Shown here: in pieces, positions 34,391 through 43,239 of the stretch
Position numbering within the stretch: position 1 is the stretch's first letter
Layout: the number at the start of each line of letters is the position of its first letter
NCBI RefSeq assembly: GCF_022402485.1
Contig: NZ_JAKRSA010000018.1
Coordinates: forward strand, 124,001-188,000
Reading direction: 5' to 3'
Source of the DNA: Phenylobacterium sp.
GTDB taxonomy: Bacteria; Pseudomonadota; Alphaproteobacteria; Caulobacterales; Caulobacteraceae
Length of the DNA: 64,000 nt
Position numbers and translations under genes: made by a program
Notes under the pieces: generated by a model
Seen by the model: only the letters and a program-made list of their open reading frames with translations
The model's database searches: none
What the model was told of the DNA's origin: nothing

Positions 34391-34429
34391 ACTTTTCCTG
34401 TTCGCTCAGAACGTGAAACTTCAGCCCAG

Positions 34430-35257
34430 ATGATGGAGGCGTTCCTGCCGGCCCAACTGATCTTCATCACCGACCCCTCCGATCCCCGGGTTGAGCCGTT
34501 TCTGGCCGTAAGCGAGCGTGACCTCGTGGGGCGGCATGGGCTGTTCATTGCCGAAGGCGAAGTGGTGTTGCGCCACCTCCTGACCTCGTCCCTGTGCGAG
34601 CCCGTGGCCTTGCTGGCGGCCGCTGACCGGGTGGAGCGTCTAAAAAGCCTCATGGGGGATCAGGTCCCGGATGTGCCGGTCTATGTTGCCGAGCAGAGGG
34701 TGATGGACGCCATCGTCGGCTTTCCCATCCATCGCGGCCTGCTGGGGCTGGGTCGCCGCCGGACGCCGCCAACGGGGCAGGCCCTGCTGGCCGGGCTCGG
34801 GGACAGGGCCCTGGTCATGGCGGTTCACGGGATCGGCAATCACGACAATATGGGCGGGCTGTTTCGCAATGCGGCAGCCTTTGGGGTCGACGCCGTCCTG
34901 CTGGATGCCAGCTGCTGTGATCCCCTCTATCGCAAGGCGATCCGGGTGTCGGTGGGGGCAACCCTGATCACCCCCTTTGCCCGGTTGGCGCCGGAGGAGG
35001 ATCTGATCGCCCTGTTGCAGGGGGCGGGGTTTGACGCTGTCGCCCTGAGCCCCTCAGGGGCGGTGGATCTCAAGGCCTTTGCCCCGGGCGCTCGAACCGC
35101 CGTTATCTTCGGTGCCGAGGGGCCGGGCCTGCCGGCCGATTTGCTGGGCCGATGCCGCACGGTGCAGATCCCCATGGCCAGCGGCTTTGACAGTCTCAAC
35201 GTGGCCACTACCAGCGGCATCGTCCTGCACCACCTGGCCAATGCCCGGGCCGACTGA
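34430..35257 (+). CDS. TrmH/SpoU family RNA 2'-O-methyltransferase
   Basis: A 275-residue SPOUT methyltransferase. Motif 1 is HDNMGGLFRNAAAFG, motif 2 VIFGAEGPGLP and motif 3 IPMASGFDSLNVATTSGIVL, all intact. An N-terminal substrate-binding region (LIFITDPSDPRVEPFLAVS) precedes them. It should methylate a ribose in rRNA or tRNA using SAM in a knotted active site. The start at ATG 34430 is preferred over 34376, which would lie in the P450 operator. The specific nucleotide target cannot be told. Confidence 0.9.
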   Translation: MMEAFLPAQLIFITDPSDPRVEPFLAVSERDLVGRHGLFIAEGEVVLRHLLTSSLCEPVALLAAADRVERLKSLMGDQVPDVPVYVAEQRVMDAIVGFPIHRGLLGLGRRRTPPTGQALLAGLGDRALVMAVHGIGNHDNMGGLFRNAAAFGVDAVLLDASCCDPLYRKAIRVSVGATLITPFARLAPEEDLIALLQGAGFDAVALSPSGAVDLKAFAPGARTAVIFGAEGPGLPADLLGRCRTVQIPMASGFDSLNVATTSGIVLHHLANARAD

Positions 35258-35308
35258 CTACGGGCTCTGGCTGGCGCAACCGACTGTGGCAACGCCGCCC
35301 TGGACTCC

Positions 35309-35328
35309 TTGAGCGATGTTCGGCTCAA
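35309..35328. promoter_or_regulatory. Inverted repeat upstream of TetR gene
   Basis: TTGAGC (35309-35314) and GCTCAA (35323-35328) are perfect inverted arms around an 8-base spacer, ending 31 bases before the TetR ATG. The size fits a TetR-family operator, perhaps autoregulatory. Confidence 0.45.
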
Positions 35329-35359
35329 TTGACTGAAAGAAACCGGGGTTGGGAGCTTG

Positions 35360-35947
35360 ATGACCTGGTCCGACGCTTCGGCGCGCCGACGTTACCATGT
35401 GGGCAATCTGCGGGCGCAACTGCTTGAAGAGGCCCGAGCCATCGTGGGGGAGGGGGGCGTGGCCCACCTCAATCTGCGCACCCTGGCGGCCCGGGCCGGT
35501 ATCGCGGCAGGTTCGGTCTATCACCACTATTCGGGCAAGACCGAGCTGATGGCTGAGCTGGCGGCCGCCGGGTTCCAAGAACTGGAGCATCGGCTCAAGG
35601 ACGCACAGGACTCCGCCCAGGCCGGGACCAAGATTCGCACCCTGGCCCGGGCCTATTTCGCCTATTCCAAGACCGATGCGGCCATCTTCGGCCTGATGTT
35701 TGACCCCGCCGTGGCCACCCAGCCGGTGGTTGAACAGGCCAGGGTCAGGTGTTTTGCTGTTCTGCAGGCGGCGGTCGCCCTGGCCCTGCCGGCGCGCAAG
35801 GACGCCACGGAGATCGATAAGATCGCCTGGGCGGTGTGGGCCTGCGGGCATGGGGCGGCGTCCCTGCGGGCCTCGGACGCAGAGCGCGCTGATGAGCTCA
35901 TGGAAGATGTCATCCAGGGGCTGGAGCTGCTGTTCGGTCGCCGCTGA
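35360..35947 (+). CDS. TetR family transcriptional regulator
   Basis: A 195-residue regulator from ATG 35360 (a TTG at 35357 is also possible). The N-terminal DNA-binding domain is complete: LLEEARAIVGEGGVAHLNLR, LAARAGIAAGSVYHHYSGKT, with the YHHY recognition helix. The ligand-binding region (FAYSKTDAAIFGLMFDPAVA) is of the short TetR_C_33 type. It is between an RNA methyltransferase and a ThiO-like oxidase and may also act on the nearby P450; this is inference. Confidence 0.9.
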   Translation: MTWSDASARRRYHVGNLRAQLLEEARAIVGEGGVAHLNLRTLAARAGIAAGSVYHHYSGKTELMAELAAAGFQELEHRLKDAQDSAQAGTKIRTLARAYFAYSKTDAAIFGLMFDPAVATQPVVEQARVRCFAVLQAAVALALPARKDATEIDKIAWAVWACGHGAASLRASDAERADELMEDVIQGLELLFGRR

Positions 35948-36026
35948 GGGGCGATCCCCATGGCGGCAGCGCTACAGACTTGCGGGTTTGGCTTGATTTT
36001 CCCCGGCCGGGTGGCTCGTTAGCCCG

Positions 36027-37049
36027 ATGAGTGCCCCCTTAAGAGTCGCCGTGGCCGGTGCTGGCGTGTTCGGTCTGGCCAGCGCCCTGGCCCTGGTCCG
36101 CGCCGGTGCCCAGGTGACCCTGCATGATCCCGGCCCCTTGGCAGGGAACGCCTCGGCGGTGGCGGCCGGAATGCTGGCCCCGATGAGTGAGGCCCTGACG
36201 GATCCCGCCGCAGCAGGCCATCTCGACCTCTTACAGGCTGCCCTGGCCCTCTGGCCTAGCTTTGCAGAGCGCTATGGGCTTGATCTCGACCGCACCGGCG
36301 CGCGCCTGCTGGGGGACGAGGCGCGGCTCTCCGCATTGAGCGCCAGTGCCCAGGCGCTGGGCATCACCGCGCCCTATCAGGAGATCGGGTCGCTGCCGAG
36401 TCTGGCCGGCGGTTATGGGTCCGCAATTGCGGGGGGCCTCGATATCGCCGGAGATTGGCGGATCGATGCGGCGGCCCTGTTGCGCCTGGGGGCTGTGGCG
36501 GAGGGTCTGGGCGTGACGCGTCGACCAGGGCCCCCAAGTCCTGCCGACCATGATGTGCTGGTGGTGGCGACCGGGCCGTCCCTGGACTTCCTCAACGCCG
36601 CGCCGGAGTTGGCGCGCCTGACGCCGATCCGGGGGCACATCCTGCGCTATCCCAGCATGAACTATGAAGGGCCAGTACTACGCGGTCCTGGTGCCTACGC
36701 CGTGCCATCTGCCCAAGGCCTGCTGGTCGGGGCCACGATGGAGCCCGGCCAGGGGCAGGCGGTCGTTGATCCTGAGATCGCCGCGGGCCTCGCCGCCCAG
36801 GCGCAGGACGTGTTTCCGGGCCTTGCCCAGCAGTCCTGGAGCGCTGCGGTCGGGGTCCGCGCCGCGACCCCTGATGGCCTGCCGCTTGTGGGCGTCTCAG
36901 CCAGGCCCGGGGTGATCTTGGCCAGTGGCGCCCGGCGCAATGGCTGGCTGCTGGCCCCCCTGGTGGGCGAGGTGGTTGCCGCCTGCGCTTTCGACCGGGA
37001 TCCAGGCCCGTGGGGCGCGCGACTGGCACCTACCCGAGATCTTGGTTAG
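36027..37049 (+). CDS. FAD-dependent oxidoreductase, ThiO-like
   Basis: A 340-residue DAO-superfamily flavoprotein. The dinucleotide-binding motif is VAVAGAGVFGLASALALVRA, followed by the acceptor DPGPLAGNASAVAAGM. TPIRGHILRYP and RAATPDGLPLVGVS are characteristic of glycine/D-amino-acid oxidases, and GARRNGWLLAPLVGE near the end binds FAD. ThiO oxidises glycine for thiamine synthesis, but no thiS or thiG is adjacent, so the substrate remains open. No signal peptide is present. Confidence 0.85.
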   Translation: MSAPLRVAVAGAGVFGLASALALVRAGAQVTLHDPGPLAGNASAVAAGMLAPMSEALTDPAAAGHLDLLQAALALWPSFAERYGLDLDRTGARLLGDEARLSALSASAQALGITAPYQEIGSLPSLAGGYGSAIAGGLDIAGDWRIDAAALLRLGAVAEGLGVTRRPGPPSPADHDVLVVATGPSLDFLNAAPELARLTPIRGHILRYPSMNYEGPVLRGPGAYAVPSAQGLLVGATMEPGQGQAVVDPEIAAGLAAQAQDVFPGLAQQSWSAAVGVRAATPDGLPLVGVSARPGVILASGARRNGWLLAPLVGEVVAACAFDRDPGPWGARLAPTRDLG

Positions 37050-37060
37050 CGCGGCATTAA
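37046..37060 (+). promoter_or_regulatory. CtrA-like box
   Basis: TTAG-N7-TTAA, one base away from the full CtrA consensus TTAA-N7-TTAA, sits 25 bases before the lytic transglycosylase start and overlaps the ThiO-like stop. It is also flanked as GGTTA..TAACC. In Caulobacterales, CtrA controls cell-cycle genes. Chance occurrence cannot be excluded. Confidence 0.3.
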
Positions 37061-37084
37061 CCATGTCTGCGCCATTGAAAGTCC

Positions 37085-37909
37085 ATGTCCGTCCAGGGTC
37101 TCAGAGGCGCGGTTGAAACCGCCATCCAGCGCGCGTCCAACGCGACGGGGGTGGATTTCACCTTCCTGATGCGCACAGCCCACCGGGAGAGCGGCTATAA
37201 TCCTACCGCCAAGGCCAAGACCTCCTCGGCGGCGGGGCTCTTCCAGTTCATCGAGCAGACCTGGCTTGCGACCCTCAAGGATCACGGGGCGAAGTACGGG
37301 TACGCCCGCTATGCCGATCTGATCCAGAAAGGTGCCGATGGTCGCTACCGGGTGCCAGGGGCTGAAGCGCGCAAGACCGTCATGGACCTGCGCTTTGATC
37401 CCCACGCCGCCTCGCTGATGGCCGGCGAGCTGGCGTCCGACCATGCGGCCTATCTGAAGGGTCGGGTCGGGCGGACCCCCACCGCCGGCGAACTCTATGC
37501 CGCTCACTTCCTGGGTCCTCAGGGGTCGGCGCGACTGATTGAAGCGACCCGCACCCAGCCTGGAGCCAGCGCCGCAGCGCTGTTTCCAGACGCCGCCCGG
37601 GCCAACCGATCCATCTTTTACAGGGATGGCCGCGCAGCGACGGTGGCCGAGGTCTATGCCAATCTGACCCGCACCGGCGGCTCTGGCCAGGCTGTGGGCC
37701 CGCGAAATGGCGCGCCGGCCGAGGGGGGCTTCATTCAATACGCCTCTGCCCGCCGGGCCGAGGCCATGCGCGAGCAGGAAGCCCTGGTGGACTTCATCCT
37801 GCGGGGATCTCAAGCACCCGAAGGTGCTGGCGAGGGCCAGCGACTGGGCGGCACCCTGTTCTCCACCGAAATGCTGCGGATGCTGTCCGAAGCCCGGGAT
37901 GAAGGCTGA
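37085..37909 (+). CDS. Lytic transglycosylase-like (SLT) protein
   Basis: A 274-residue protein. The N-terminus has the SLT pattern TGVDFTFLMRTAHRESGYNP with catalytic Glu in HRESG, then SSAAGLFQFIEQTWLATLKD and later AAHFLGPQGSARL. This is the peptidoglycan-cleaving fold of murein lytic transglycosylases. There is no signal peptide, so export is by another route or the protein is injected/flagellum-linked. The C-terminus (GGTLFSTEMLRMLSEARDEG) is helical. The ATG follows a CtrA-like box. Confidence 0.82.
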   Translation: MSVQGLRGAVETAIQRASNATGVDFTFLMRTAHRESGYNPTAKAKTSSAAGLFQFIEQTWLATLKDHGAKYGYARYADLIQKGADGRYRVPGAEARKTVMDLRFDPHAASLMAGELASDHAAYLKGRVGRTPTAGELYAAHFLGPQGSARLIEATRTQPGASAAALFPDAARANRSIFYRDGRAATVAEVYANLTRTGGSGQAVGPRNGAPAEGGFIQYASARRAEAMREQEALVDFILRGSQAPEGAGEGQRLGGTLFSTEMLRMLSEARDEG

Positions 37910-37975
37910 GGCAAGGCTGGTGTCTGGCCAGAGGCGCTCAACGCTCCTGACCGATCCGTCAGACCCGGTCCGCTC

Positions 37976-39184
37976 CTAGGCGTCAGCGACGCCAGCCGCG
38001 CCGGCGGCGATCATCGCCTCCACGGCCTCTGGGCCATAGCCAAGCTCCGTCAGGATGGCGCGGGTGTGCTGACCCAGGCCAGGCGCTGGGGGTCTGCGGC
38101 TGAGATCGACGCCCGGAAACTGGGCCGGGGCGGCGGGTGAATCGCCAAGCCCGCCCTGGCCATTCTCCACCTGAACCAAAGCGCCAGAGGCCCGGACCTG
38201 GGGGTCGACGGCCACTTCGGCCGGGGTCTGGACTGGTGCCCAGACCAGGTCAGCGGCGTCCAGCCGGGCCGTGATCTCCGCCCAGGCCAGGGCACCGAAA
38301 GCCAGATCGAATTCCGCCGTCAGGGCCGCACTGTTGTCCTTGCGCAGCCGCCCAGAGGAAAAGCGCGGGTCTTCCAGCAGGTCTGGCCGACCCGCCGCTG
38401 TGGCCATGGCCACCCAGTCCACCGAACCCCCCCGGGGATTGGTAACGAACCATCGGCCCTCGGCGCTCTGGAAGAAGTTGGCCATAGGGTTGAGCGGCTC
38501 GCGCCGGGAGCGGTTGGAGGACAGGCGGCCAAACCGCAGCTGAACAGCCAGATCCGACCCTACGGTATAGGTCCCGGTGGCCAGCAGAGACGTCTGCACC
38601 ATCCGGCCGACCCCAGTCTGTTCCCGCTCATACAGGGCCGCCAGGATGGCCGAGGTGGTGGCGAGCGAGGTGATGTGGTCGCCAAACCCTGTGCGCAGCA
38701 GGAAGGGATCTTCCCCCTTGGGCGTGGTCATCCGTGCAACCCCGGCCCTGGACCAGAAGGCGGTGACATCAAAGCCGGGCTTATGGGCGTCTGGGCCTTC
38801 CAGGCCATAGCCGGTGACCAGGGCGTAAATCAGGCGGGGATTGGCCGGACGCAGGCTGGCCTCATCCAGGCCAGCGCGCTTGAGGGAGGCGGGTCGCACA
38901 TTGGTGATGAACACATCGGCGCTGGCCGCCAGCTTGGCCACGGCGTCCCGGCCTTCGGGTTTGGTGATGTCCAGGACCACCGAGCGCTTGCCTCGGTTGT
39001 CCATCTCGAAGGTTGGATTGGCGCTCAGGGCCGACTTGGCGTCGGCGAACACATGGCGCATGTCGTCGCCGCCCGGCCGCTCGATCTTGATGACCTCAGC
39101 GCCCCAATCCCCCAGAACCCCGGCAGCCCCGGGGGCTGCGATATAGGTGGCAAACTCCACCACCTTCAAACCCTTGAGTATCAT
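37976..39184 (-). CDS. CaiB/BaiF family CoA-transferase
   Basis: A 402-residue class III CoA-transferase from ATG 39184; a 20-codon extension to 39244 is possible but lacks a ribosome site. The N-terminus LKGLKVVEFATYIAAPGAAG and WGAEVIKIERPGGDDMR, and catalytic Asp in HKPGFDVTAFWSRAG are intact. YGLEGPDAHK and GFGDHITSL are family landmarks. It moves CoA between acids, usually in carnitine, bile-acid or aromatic metabolism. The substrate is not visible. Confidence 0.92.
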   Translation of the reverse strand: MILKGLKVVEFATYIAAPGAAGVLGDWGAEVIKIERPGGDDMRHVFADAKSALSANPTFEMDNRGKRSVVLDITKPEGRDAVAKLAASADVFITNVRPASLKRAGLDEASLRPANPRLIYALVTGYGLEGPDAHKPGFDVTAFWSRAGVARMTTPKGEDPFLLRTGFGDHITSLATTSAILAALYEREQTGVGRMVQTSLLATGTYTVGSDLAVQLRFGRLSSNRSRREPLNPMANFFQSAEGRWFVTNPRGGSVDWVAMATAAGRPDLLEDPRFSSGRLRKDNSAALTAEFDLAFGALAWAEITARLDAADLVWAPVQTPAEVAVDPQVRASGALVQVENGQGGLGDSPAAPAQFPGVDLSRRPPAPGLGQHTRAILTELGYGPEAVEAMIAAGAAGVADA

Positions 39185-39295
39185 GAGCCCCTGGTACTCC
39201 CCCGACGGCGTCGCCTTGATCGGCATCGCCGTTGTTTTGCCCATACTGACGCCCTGGGCTCAGAGGGGAAAGACGTTGTCGGATGTGACGTTGCG

Positions 39296-41089
39296 TCAGG
39301 CGGTCCGGTAGGCCGCGGTTCGCCGGGCGGCGGCTGTGGCGTCGGCGACCGCCCGGGCCACGGCGGTGACACTGACCGGTTTACGCAGCACCGTATCGGC
39401 GCCGGCCCGGGTGCACTCCAGGGCTTCGCCGGCATCTCCACCGATCACGGCAATGATCGGCAGCTCACCGGCGGGTCCATCCAGGGCCCGGATGGCGGCG
39501 GTCGCTTCTGGCCCGTCCAGTCCAGGCATGCGGCCGTCAATCATCGCCAGGTCGAACTCACAGACCCGGGCCAGGTCCACCGCCCGGCGGCCATCCTGGG
39601 CGTGAACCACCTGATGACCCAACTGCTCCAGAACTGCGCGCATCATGGCGGCGTTCAGGCCGTCATCCTCGGCCATCAGGATCCTGAGGGCGCGCCCTTC
39701 TGTGGGAATCTCCCCCGGCTGTTCGGTGACGGCCTCTTCGGTCATCACGGCATGGGGATCGAAGGGCAGGATGAGGCTGAAGCAACTGCCCACCCCTGGC
39801 GCGCTGGTGGCGTTCAACTCGCCGTTCATCAGCCGGGCCAGCTGGCGCGACAGGGTCAGGCCAAGCCCGGCACCGGGGATGCCGGCGCTGGTGCGCGGCA
39901 CCCGGTGGAACGCCTCGAAAGCTTCGTCCAATTCGATGGCCGACAGACCTGGGCCGGTGTCGGCGATTTCGATGCAGATTCGGCCCTGAGGCGTCAGCCC
40001 TAGCCTGGCCTCCACCCGACCGCGCACCGTGAACTTGATGGCGTTACCCATGAGATTGGCCAGGATCTGGCGCAGTCTGGAGGGGTCCCCCAGGGCAGCC
40101 CCCCTGTCGGCTTCCAGTTCGGGCGCCACATGGATGTGCAGTTCCAGCCCCTTGGCGGCGGCCTGCGGTCGATGCAGCAACAGAACATCGCGGGCAAGCC
40201 CAGGCGCGTCCACCGGGCGGATGTCCACAGCCAGTCGGCCGGCCTCGGCGGTCTCGGCGTCCAGGGTGGTGTTCAACACGGCGATCAGGTCGCTGACGGC
40301 GTCCAGGGCGGCTGACAGCTGGTCCCGGGACGGAGCCGCGCGGCCGTTGCGTCCGGCAGCGGCGGCCAGGACGTGGGAAACGCCTGTCAGGCCATTGCGA
40401 ATTTCGTGGCTCAGGGTGGCCACCAGGTCCGATTTTGACTGCGCCAGCCGACTGGCCTCGTCGGCCTTGCCCGCCCGGTCCGCAATCAGCACTTCGCGCT
40501 CGATGGCCATGGCGAACTGACGGCGAAGCACCCGGTTGAGCATCAGGGCCAGGGCGAAGGCGAGTGCCACGCCGCCCCAGGCCAGGGTTGCAGCCCCCTG
40601 GCTGTTGGGACTTGCGAACAAGGCGATCAGGGGGCCTGAGGCGGCGGTTGTGCCGACCACCAGCAGGCTGGGGAGCCAGGGTGCCGTAAAGAAAATGCAG
40701 ATCACCGCCGCGGCCGTGGCCAACATCAGCAGCACCTCGCGCATCGGGCCTGCCCCGTCGGCAAAGGCGGCCGCCTGGCCAATGCAGCCTGCCCAGACCA
40801 GCCCGGTCAGGATGTGTACGCGCCCCCTGGCCCGCAGGTCTGCGGCCGAAGGGCTCTTCAGCCAATTCACCGCCGCATAGGTCGCCCCGCAGGCCATGGC
40901 AAACAGGGCAAAGCTGGCCGTCATCCAGGCGGCGTTATCGGCATAGGAGCCGGCCCAGACGAACACCGGCATGCTCAGGAGAAAGGCCATCAGGGCGTAG
41001 GGCAGCAAGGCCGCCTGTGCATCGAGGGCCTGTTGCGCCAGGGAGGCGCCGCCGCGTGGGGCAAACCGGGCAGAATCGTTGGATGACAC
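39296..41089 (-). CDS. Membrane-bound hybrid histidine kinase
   Basis: A 597-residue protein starting at GTG 41089. Residues about 25-190 hold about six hydrophobic segments (LLPYALMAFLLSMPVFVWAG; LLMLATAAAVICIFF). His228 (TLSHEIRNGLTG) is the phosphoacceptor, followed by an HATPase (LMGNAIKFTVRGRVE; GAGLGLTLSRQLA) and a receiver with Asp518 (AMIDGRMPGLDG) and Lys570. No periplasmic sensor domain is seen. It is divergent from a DUF2336 gene and lies near an orphan HPt gene. Confidence 0.9.
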   Translation of the reverse strand: MSSNDSARFAPRGGASLAQQALDAQAALLPYALMAFLLSMPVFVWAGSYADNAAWMTASFALFAMACGATYAAVNWLKSPSAADLRARGRVHILTGLVWAGCIGQAAAFADGAGPMREVLLMLATAAAVICIFFTAPWLPSLLVVGTTAASGPLIALFASPNSQGAATLAWGGVALAFALALMLNRVLRRQFAMAIEREVLIADRAGKADEASRLAQSKSDLVATLSHEIRNGLTGVSHVLAAAAGRNGRAAPSRDQLSAALDAVSDLIAVLNTTLDAETAEAGRLAVDIRPVDAPGLARDVLLLHRPQAAAKGLELHIHVAPELEADRGAALGDPSRLRQILANLMGNAIKFTVRGRVEARLGLTPQGRICIEIADTGPGLSAIELDEAFEAFHRVPRTSAGIPGAGLGLTLSRQLARLMNGELNATSAPGVGSCFSLILPFDPHAVMTEEAVTEQPGEIPTEGRALRILMAEDDGLNAAMMRAVLEQLGHQVVHAQDGRRAVDLARVCEFDLAMIDGRMPGLDGPEATAAIRALDGPAGELPIIAVIGGDAGEALECTRAGADTVLRKPVSVTAVARAVADATAAARRTAAYRTA

Positions 41090-41262
41090 GGTTAGGTCCT
41101 TTGCGGTGACGCCCGCGAAGGTAGTGGCTCAGGGTTCGCGTGAGGTTACGCAACAGCGTTAATCCACAGCGTGAATCGGCAATGGCGGAGGCAACGCTCC
41201 GTTAAGCCTAATGGACCATTGTGATGACATGGGGCGGGAGTCCCAGCGAAGGGGAGGGGCAC

Positions 41263-42402
41263 ATGACCACGACGCGGGCAGCGCTCACCGGCGATGACAT
41301 ACGCACCCTCGTCAAAGGGGCGACTCCGGACGAGCGCGCTCTGGTGGCGCACAAGCTCTGCCGCCGCATCGACACCGAGCCCCTGACCCCCGAAGAGCAG
41401 GTCCTGGCACAGGATATCCTGCGGGTCATGGCGGCCGATGCCGCCGAGTTGGTCCGCCGCGCCCTGGCGGTCACCCTGAAGAGTTCCCCCCTCATCCCCC
41501 ACGACGTGGCCATGAAGCTGGCCCGGGATGTGGAGAGCGTCTGCCAGCCGATTCTCAGCTTCTCCCCCGTGTTCACCGATGAGGAGCTGGTGGAGATTGT
41601 CCGCTTGGGCGGGCCCGTCCGGCAGGTGGCCATCGCCAAGCGTCCGCGACTGTCCCGCCGTCTGACCGATGTGATCGTGGAGACTGGCGTCGAGCGCGCC
41701 GTCGAGGTGGCCTGCTCCAACGACAATGCTGATTTTGCAGAGTCGACCCTGTCCAATGTCCTGGCCCGTTTCGAGCGGTCAGAGCGTGTGCTGGCGGCGG
41801 TGGCCTATCGCCAGACCTTGCCCCTGTCGGTGACTGAGAAACTCATCGACCTGGTGGGCGATCAGGTGCGCGATCACCTGCTGACCCATCATCCGGTCTC
41901 GCCGGAACTGGCCCTACAGATCGCCACCGGTGCGAAGGAGCGCGCCACCCTCGACCTGGTGGATCAGGCCGGCCGCGCCGCTGACCTCAAGGCTTTTGTC
42001 GCGCATCTTCACCGCAATGAGCGCCTGACCGCATCACTCCTCCTGCGGGCTCTGGCCCACGGACATATGGCGTTCTTTGAGTGGGGTCTGGCAGAACTTG
42101 CGGGTGTCCCGCACCATCGAACCTGGTTGATGATCCATGATGCGGGTCCCCTCGGCCTGAAGGCGATCTATGAGCGCGCAGGCCTGCCAGCGCGCCTGCT
42201 ACCGGCCTTCCGCGCGGGGGTGGACACTTTCCACGCCATGGAATTCGAAGGCGGGGCCCGAGACCGGGACAAGTTCCAGAAGAAGATGCTCGAGCGGTTT
42301 CTGACCCAGCCCCATGTGGGCGCGCGGGAGGATTCCGACTATCTGCTCGAGCGGATGGACAAGCTCGCCGAGCCTCCGACCCAGGCCTTGCAGAGCGCCT
42401 GA
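41263..42402 (+). CDS. DUF2336 protein A
   Basis: A 379-residue helical-repeat protein of DUF2336. The ATG at 41263 follows GAAGGGGAGGGG. Repeat-like segments include FTDEELVEIVRLGGPVRQVA and IAKRPRLSRRLTDVIVETG, matching the pattern in the second DUF2336 protein of this window (HELIRLLIEATVEHQIEVAR). The family is found widely in alphaproteobacteria and is thought to be regulatory, but function is unknown. It is divergent from a hybrid kinase and upstream of a NUDIX gene. Confidence 0.85.
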   Translation: MTTTRAALTGDDIRTLVKGATPDERALVAHKLCRRIDTEPLTPEEQVLAQDILRVMAADAAELVRRALAVTLKSSPLIPHDVAMKLARDVESVCQPILSFSPVFTDEELVEIVRLGGPVRQVAIAKRPRLSRRLTDVIVETGVERAVEVACSNDNADFAESTLSNVLARFERSERVLAAVAYRQTLPLSVTEKLIDLVGDQVRDHLLTHHPVSPELALQIATGAKERATLDLVDQAGRAADLKAFVAHLHRNERLTASLLLRALAHGHMAFFEWGLAELAGVPHHRTWLMIHDAGPLGLKAIYERAGLPARLLPAFRAGVDTFHAMEFEGGARDRDKFQKKMLERFLTQPHVGAREDSDYLLERMDKLAEPPTQALQSA

Positions 42403-42450
42403 CGCAGCTTTCCCTTGGCGAATGGGTTGGGTGAGCCCAGATAGCGGGCC

Positions 42451-43236
42451 ATGACCCAAGACCTTTTGGACGGCCCCGTCCGCCCGGCCTCGACCCTGCT
42501 GCTGCTCCGAGATGACCCGGCCTTCGAAGTGCTGATGGTCGAACGCCACCACGCCATCGACTTTGCCGGGGGGGCGTTGGTGTTTCCGGGCGGCAAGACC
42601 CACGCTGGTGATCATCATGAGTCCTGGGGCGAGCACGCCCTGGGCTGGGGTGCCCATGGCATTGTCCAGGCGGGGTTGCGCATCGCGGCGATCCGGGAGC
42701 TGTTCGAGGAGGCGGGGCTGCTGCTGGCGCGCCGCGCAGACGGTCGCCCCCTGGAGATTGAGCCTGCGCCCCTGGCGCTTCGTCAGTCGGTAGACCGGGG
42801 GGAAACGCCCTTCATTGATGTGGTGCGCGCGGCGGGTGTCCAGTTGGACCTGTCAGCCCTGACCGTGTTCGCTCGATGGATCACGCCGCCGGTGACCCCA
42901 AAGCGCTTCGACACTTGGTTCTACCTGGCCCATGCCCCGGCAGATCAGCTGGCGGTGTGTGATGGGCGCGAGACGGTGGATGCCTGCTGGTACGCGCCCG
43001 AGGCGGCCCTTGGCGCGGCTGAACGCGGTGAGCGGAAGGTGGTGTTTCCCACCCGAATGAACCTCGGCAGGTTGGCGCGCTCAACCAGCGCTGCAACAGC
43101 CATTGCCGAGGCCGAAACACGACCGGTGGTCACTGTTCAGCCCGAGATCCATGACGGCCCTGACGGCAGGCGACTCGTGCTGCCTGAGGCCGCCGGATAC
43201 GGGGCGGTCAGCGAGCCATTCCTGCCAGGGATGTAG
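42451..43236 (+). CDS. NUDIX hydrolase, NUDT7/19-like
   Basis: A 261-residue NUDIX protein. The box begins GGKTHAGD and continues with AAIRELFEEAGLLLARRADG, giving the R-E-x-x-E-E-x-G core near residues 77-84. The insertion before RELFEEAG and the extended sequence FARWITPPVTPKRFDTWFYL resemble the NUDT7/NUDT19 group, enzymes that hydrolyse CoA or NADH-type dinucleotides. Substrate is inferred only. It lies 48 bases after DUF2336 A and near NAD kinase. Confidence 0.85.
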   Translation: MTQDLLDGPVRPASTLLLLRDDPAFEVLMVERHHAIDFAGGALVFPGGKTHAGDHHESWGEHALGWGAHGIVQAGLRIAAIRELFEEAGLLLARRADGRPLEIEPAPLALRQSVDRGETPFIDVVRAAGVQLDLSALTVFARWITPPVTPKRFDTWFYLAHAPADQLAVCDGRETVDACWYAPEAALGAAERGERKVVFPTRMNLGRLARSTSAATAIAEAETRPVVTVQPEIHDGPDGRRLVLPEAAGYGAVSEPFLPGM

Positions 43237-43239
43237 GGC

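Noticed and set aside
38675..40003. Forward open frame of about 442 codons opposite CoA-transferase and kinase
   Set aside because: Crosses the boundary of two real minus-strand genes.
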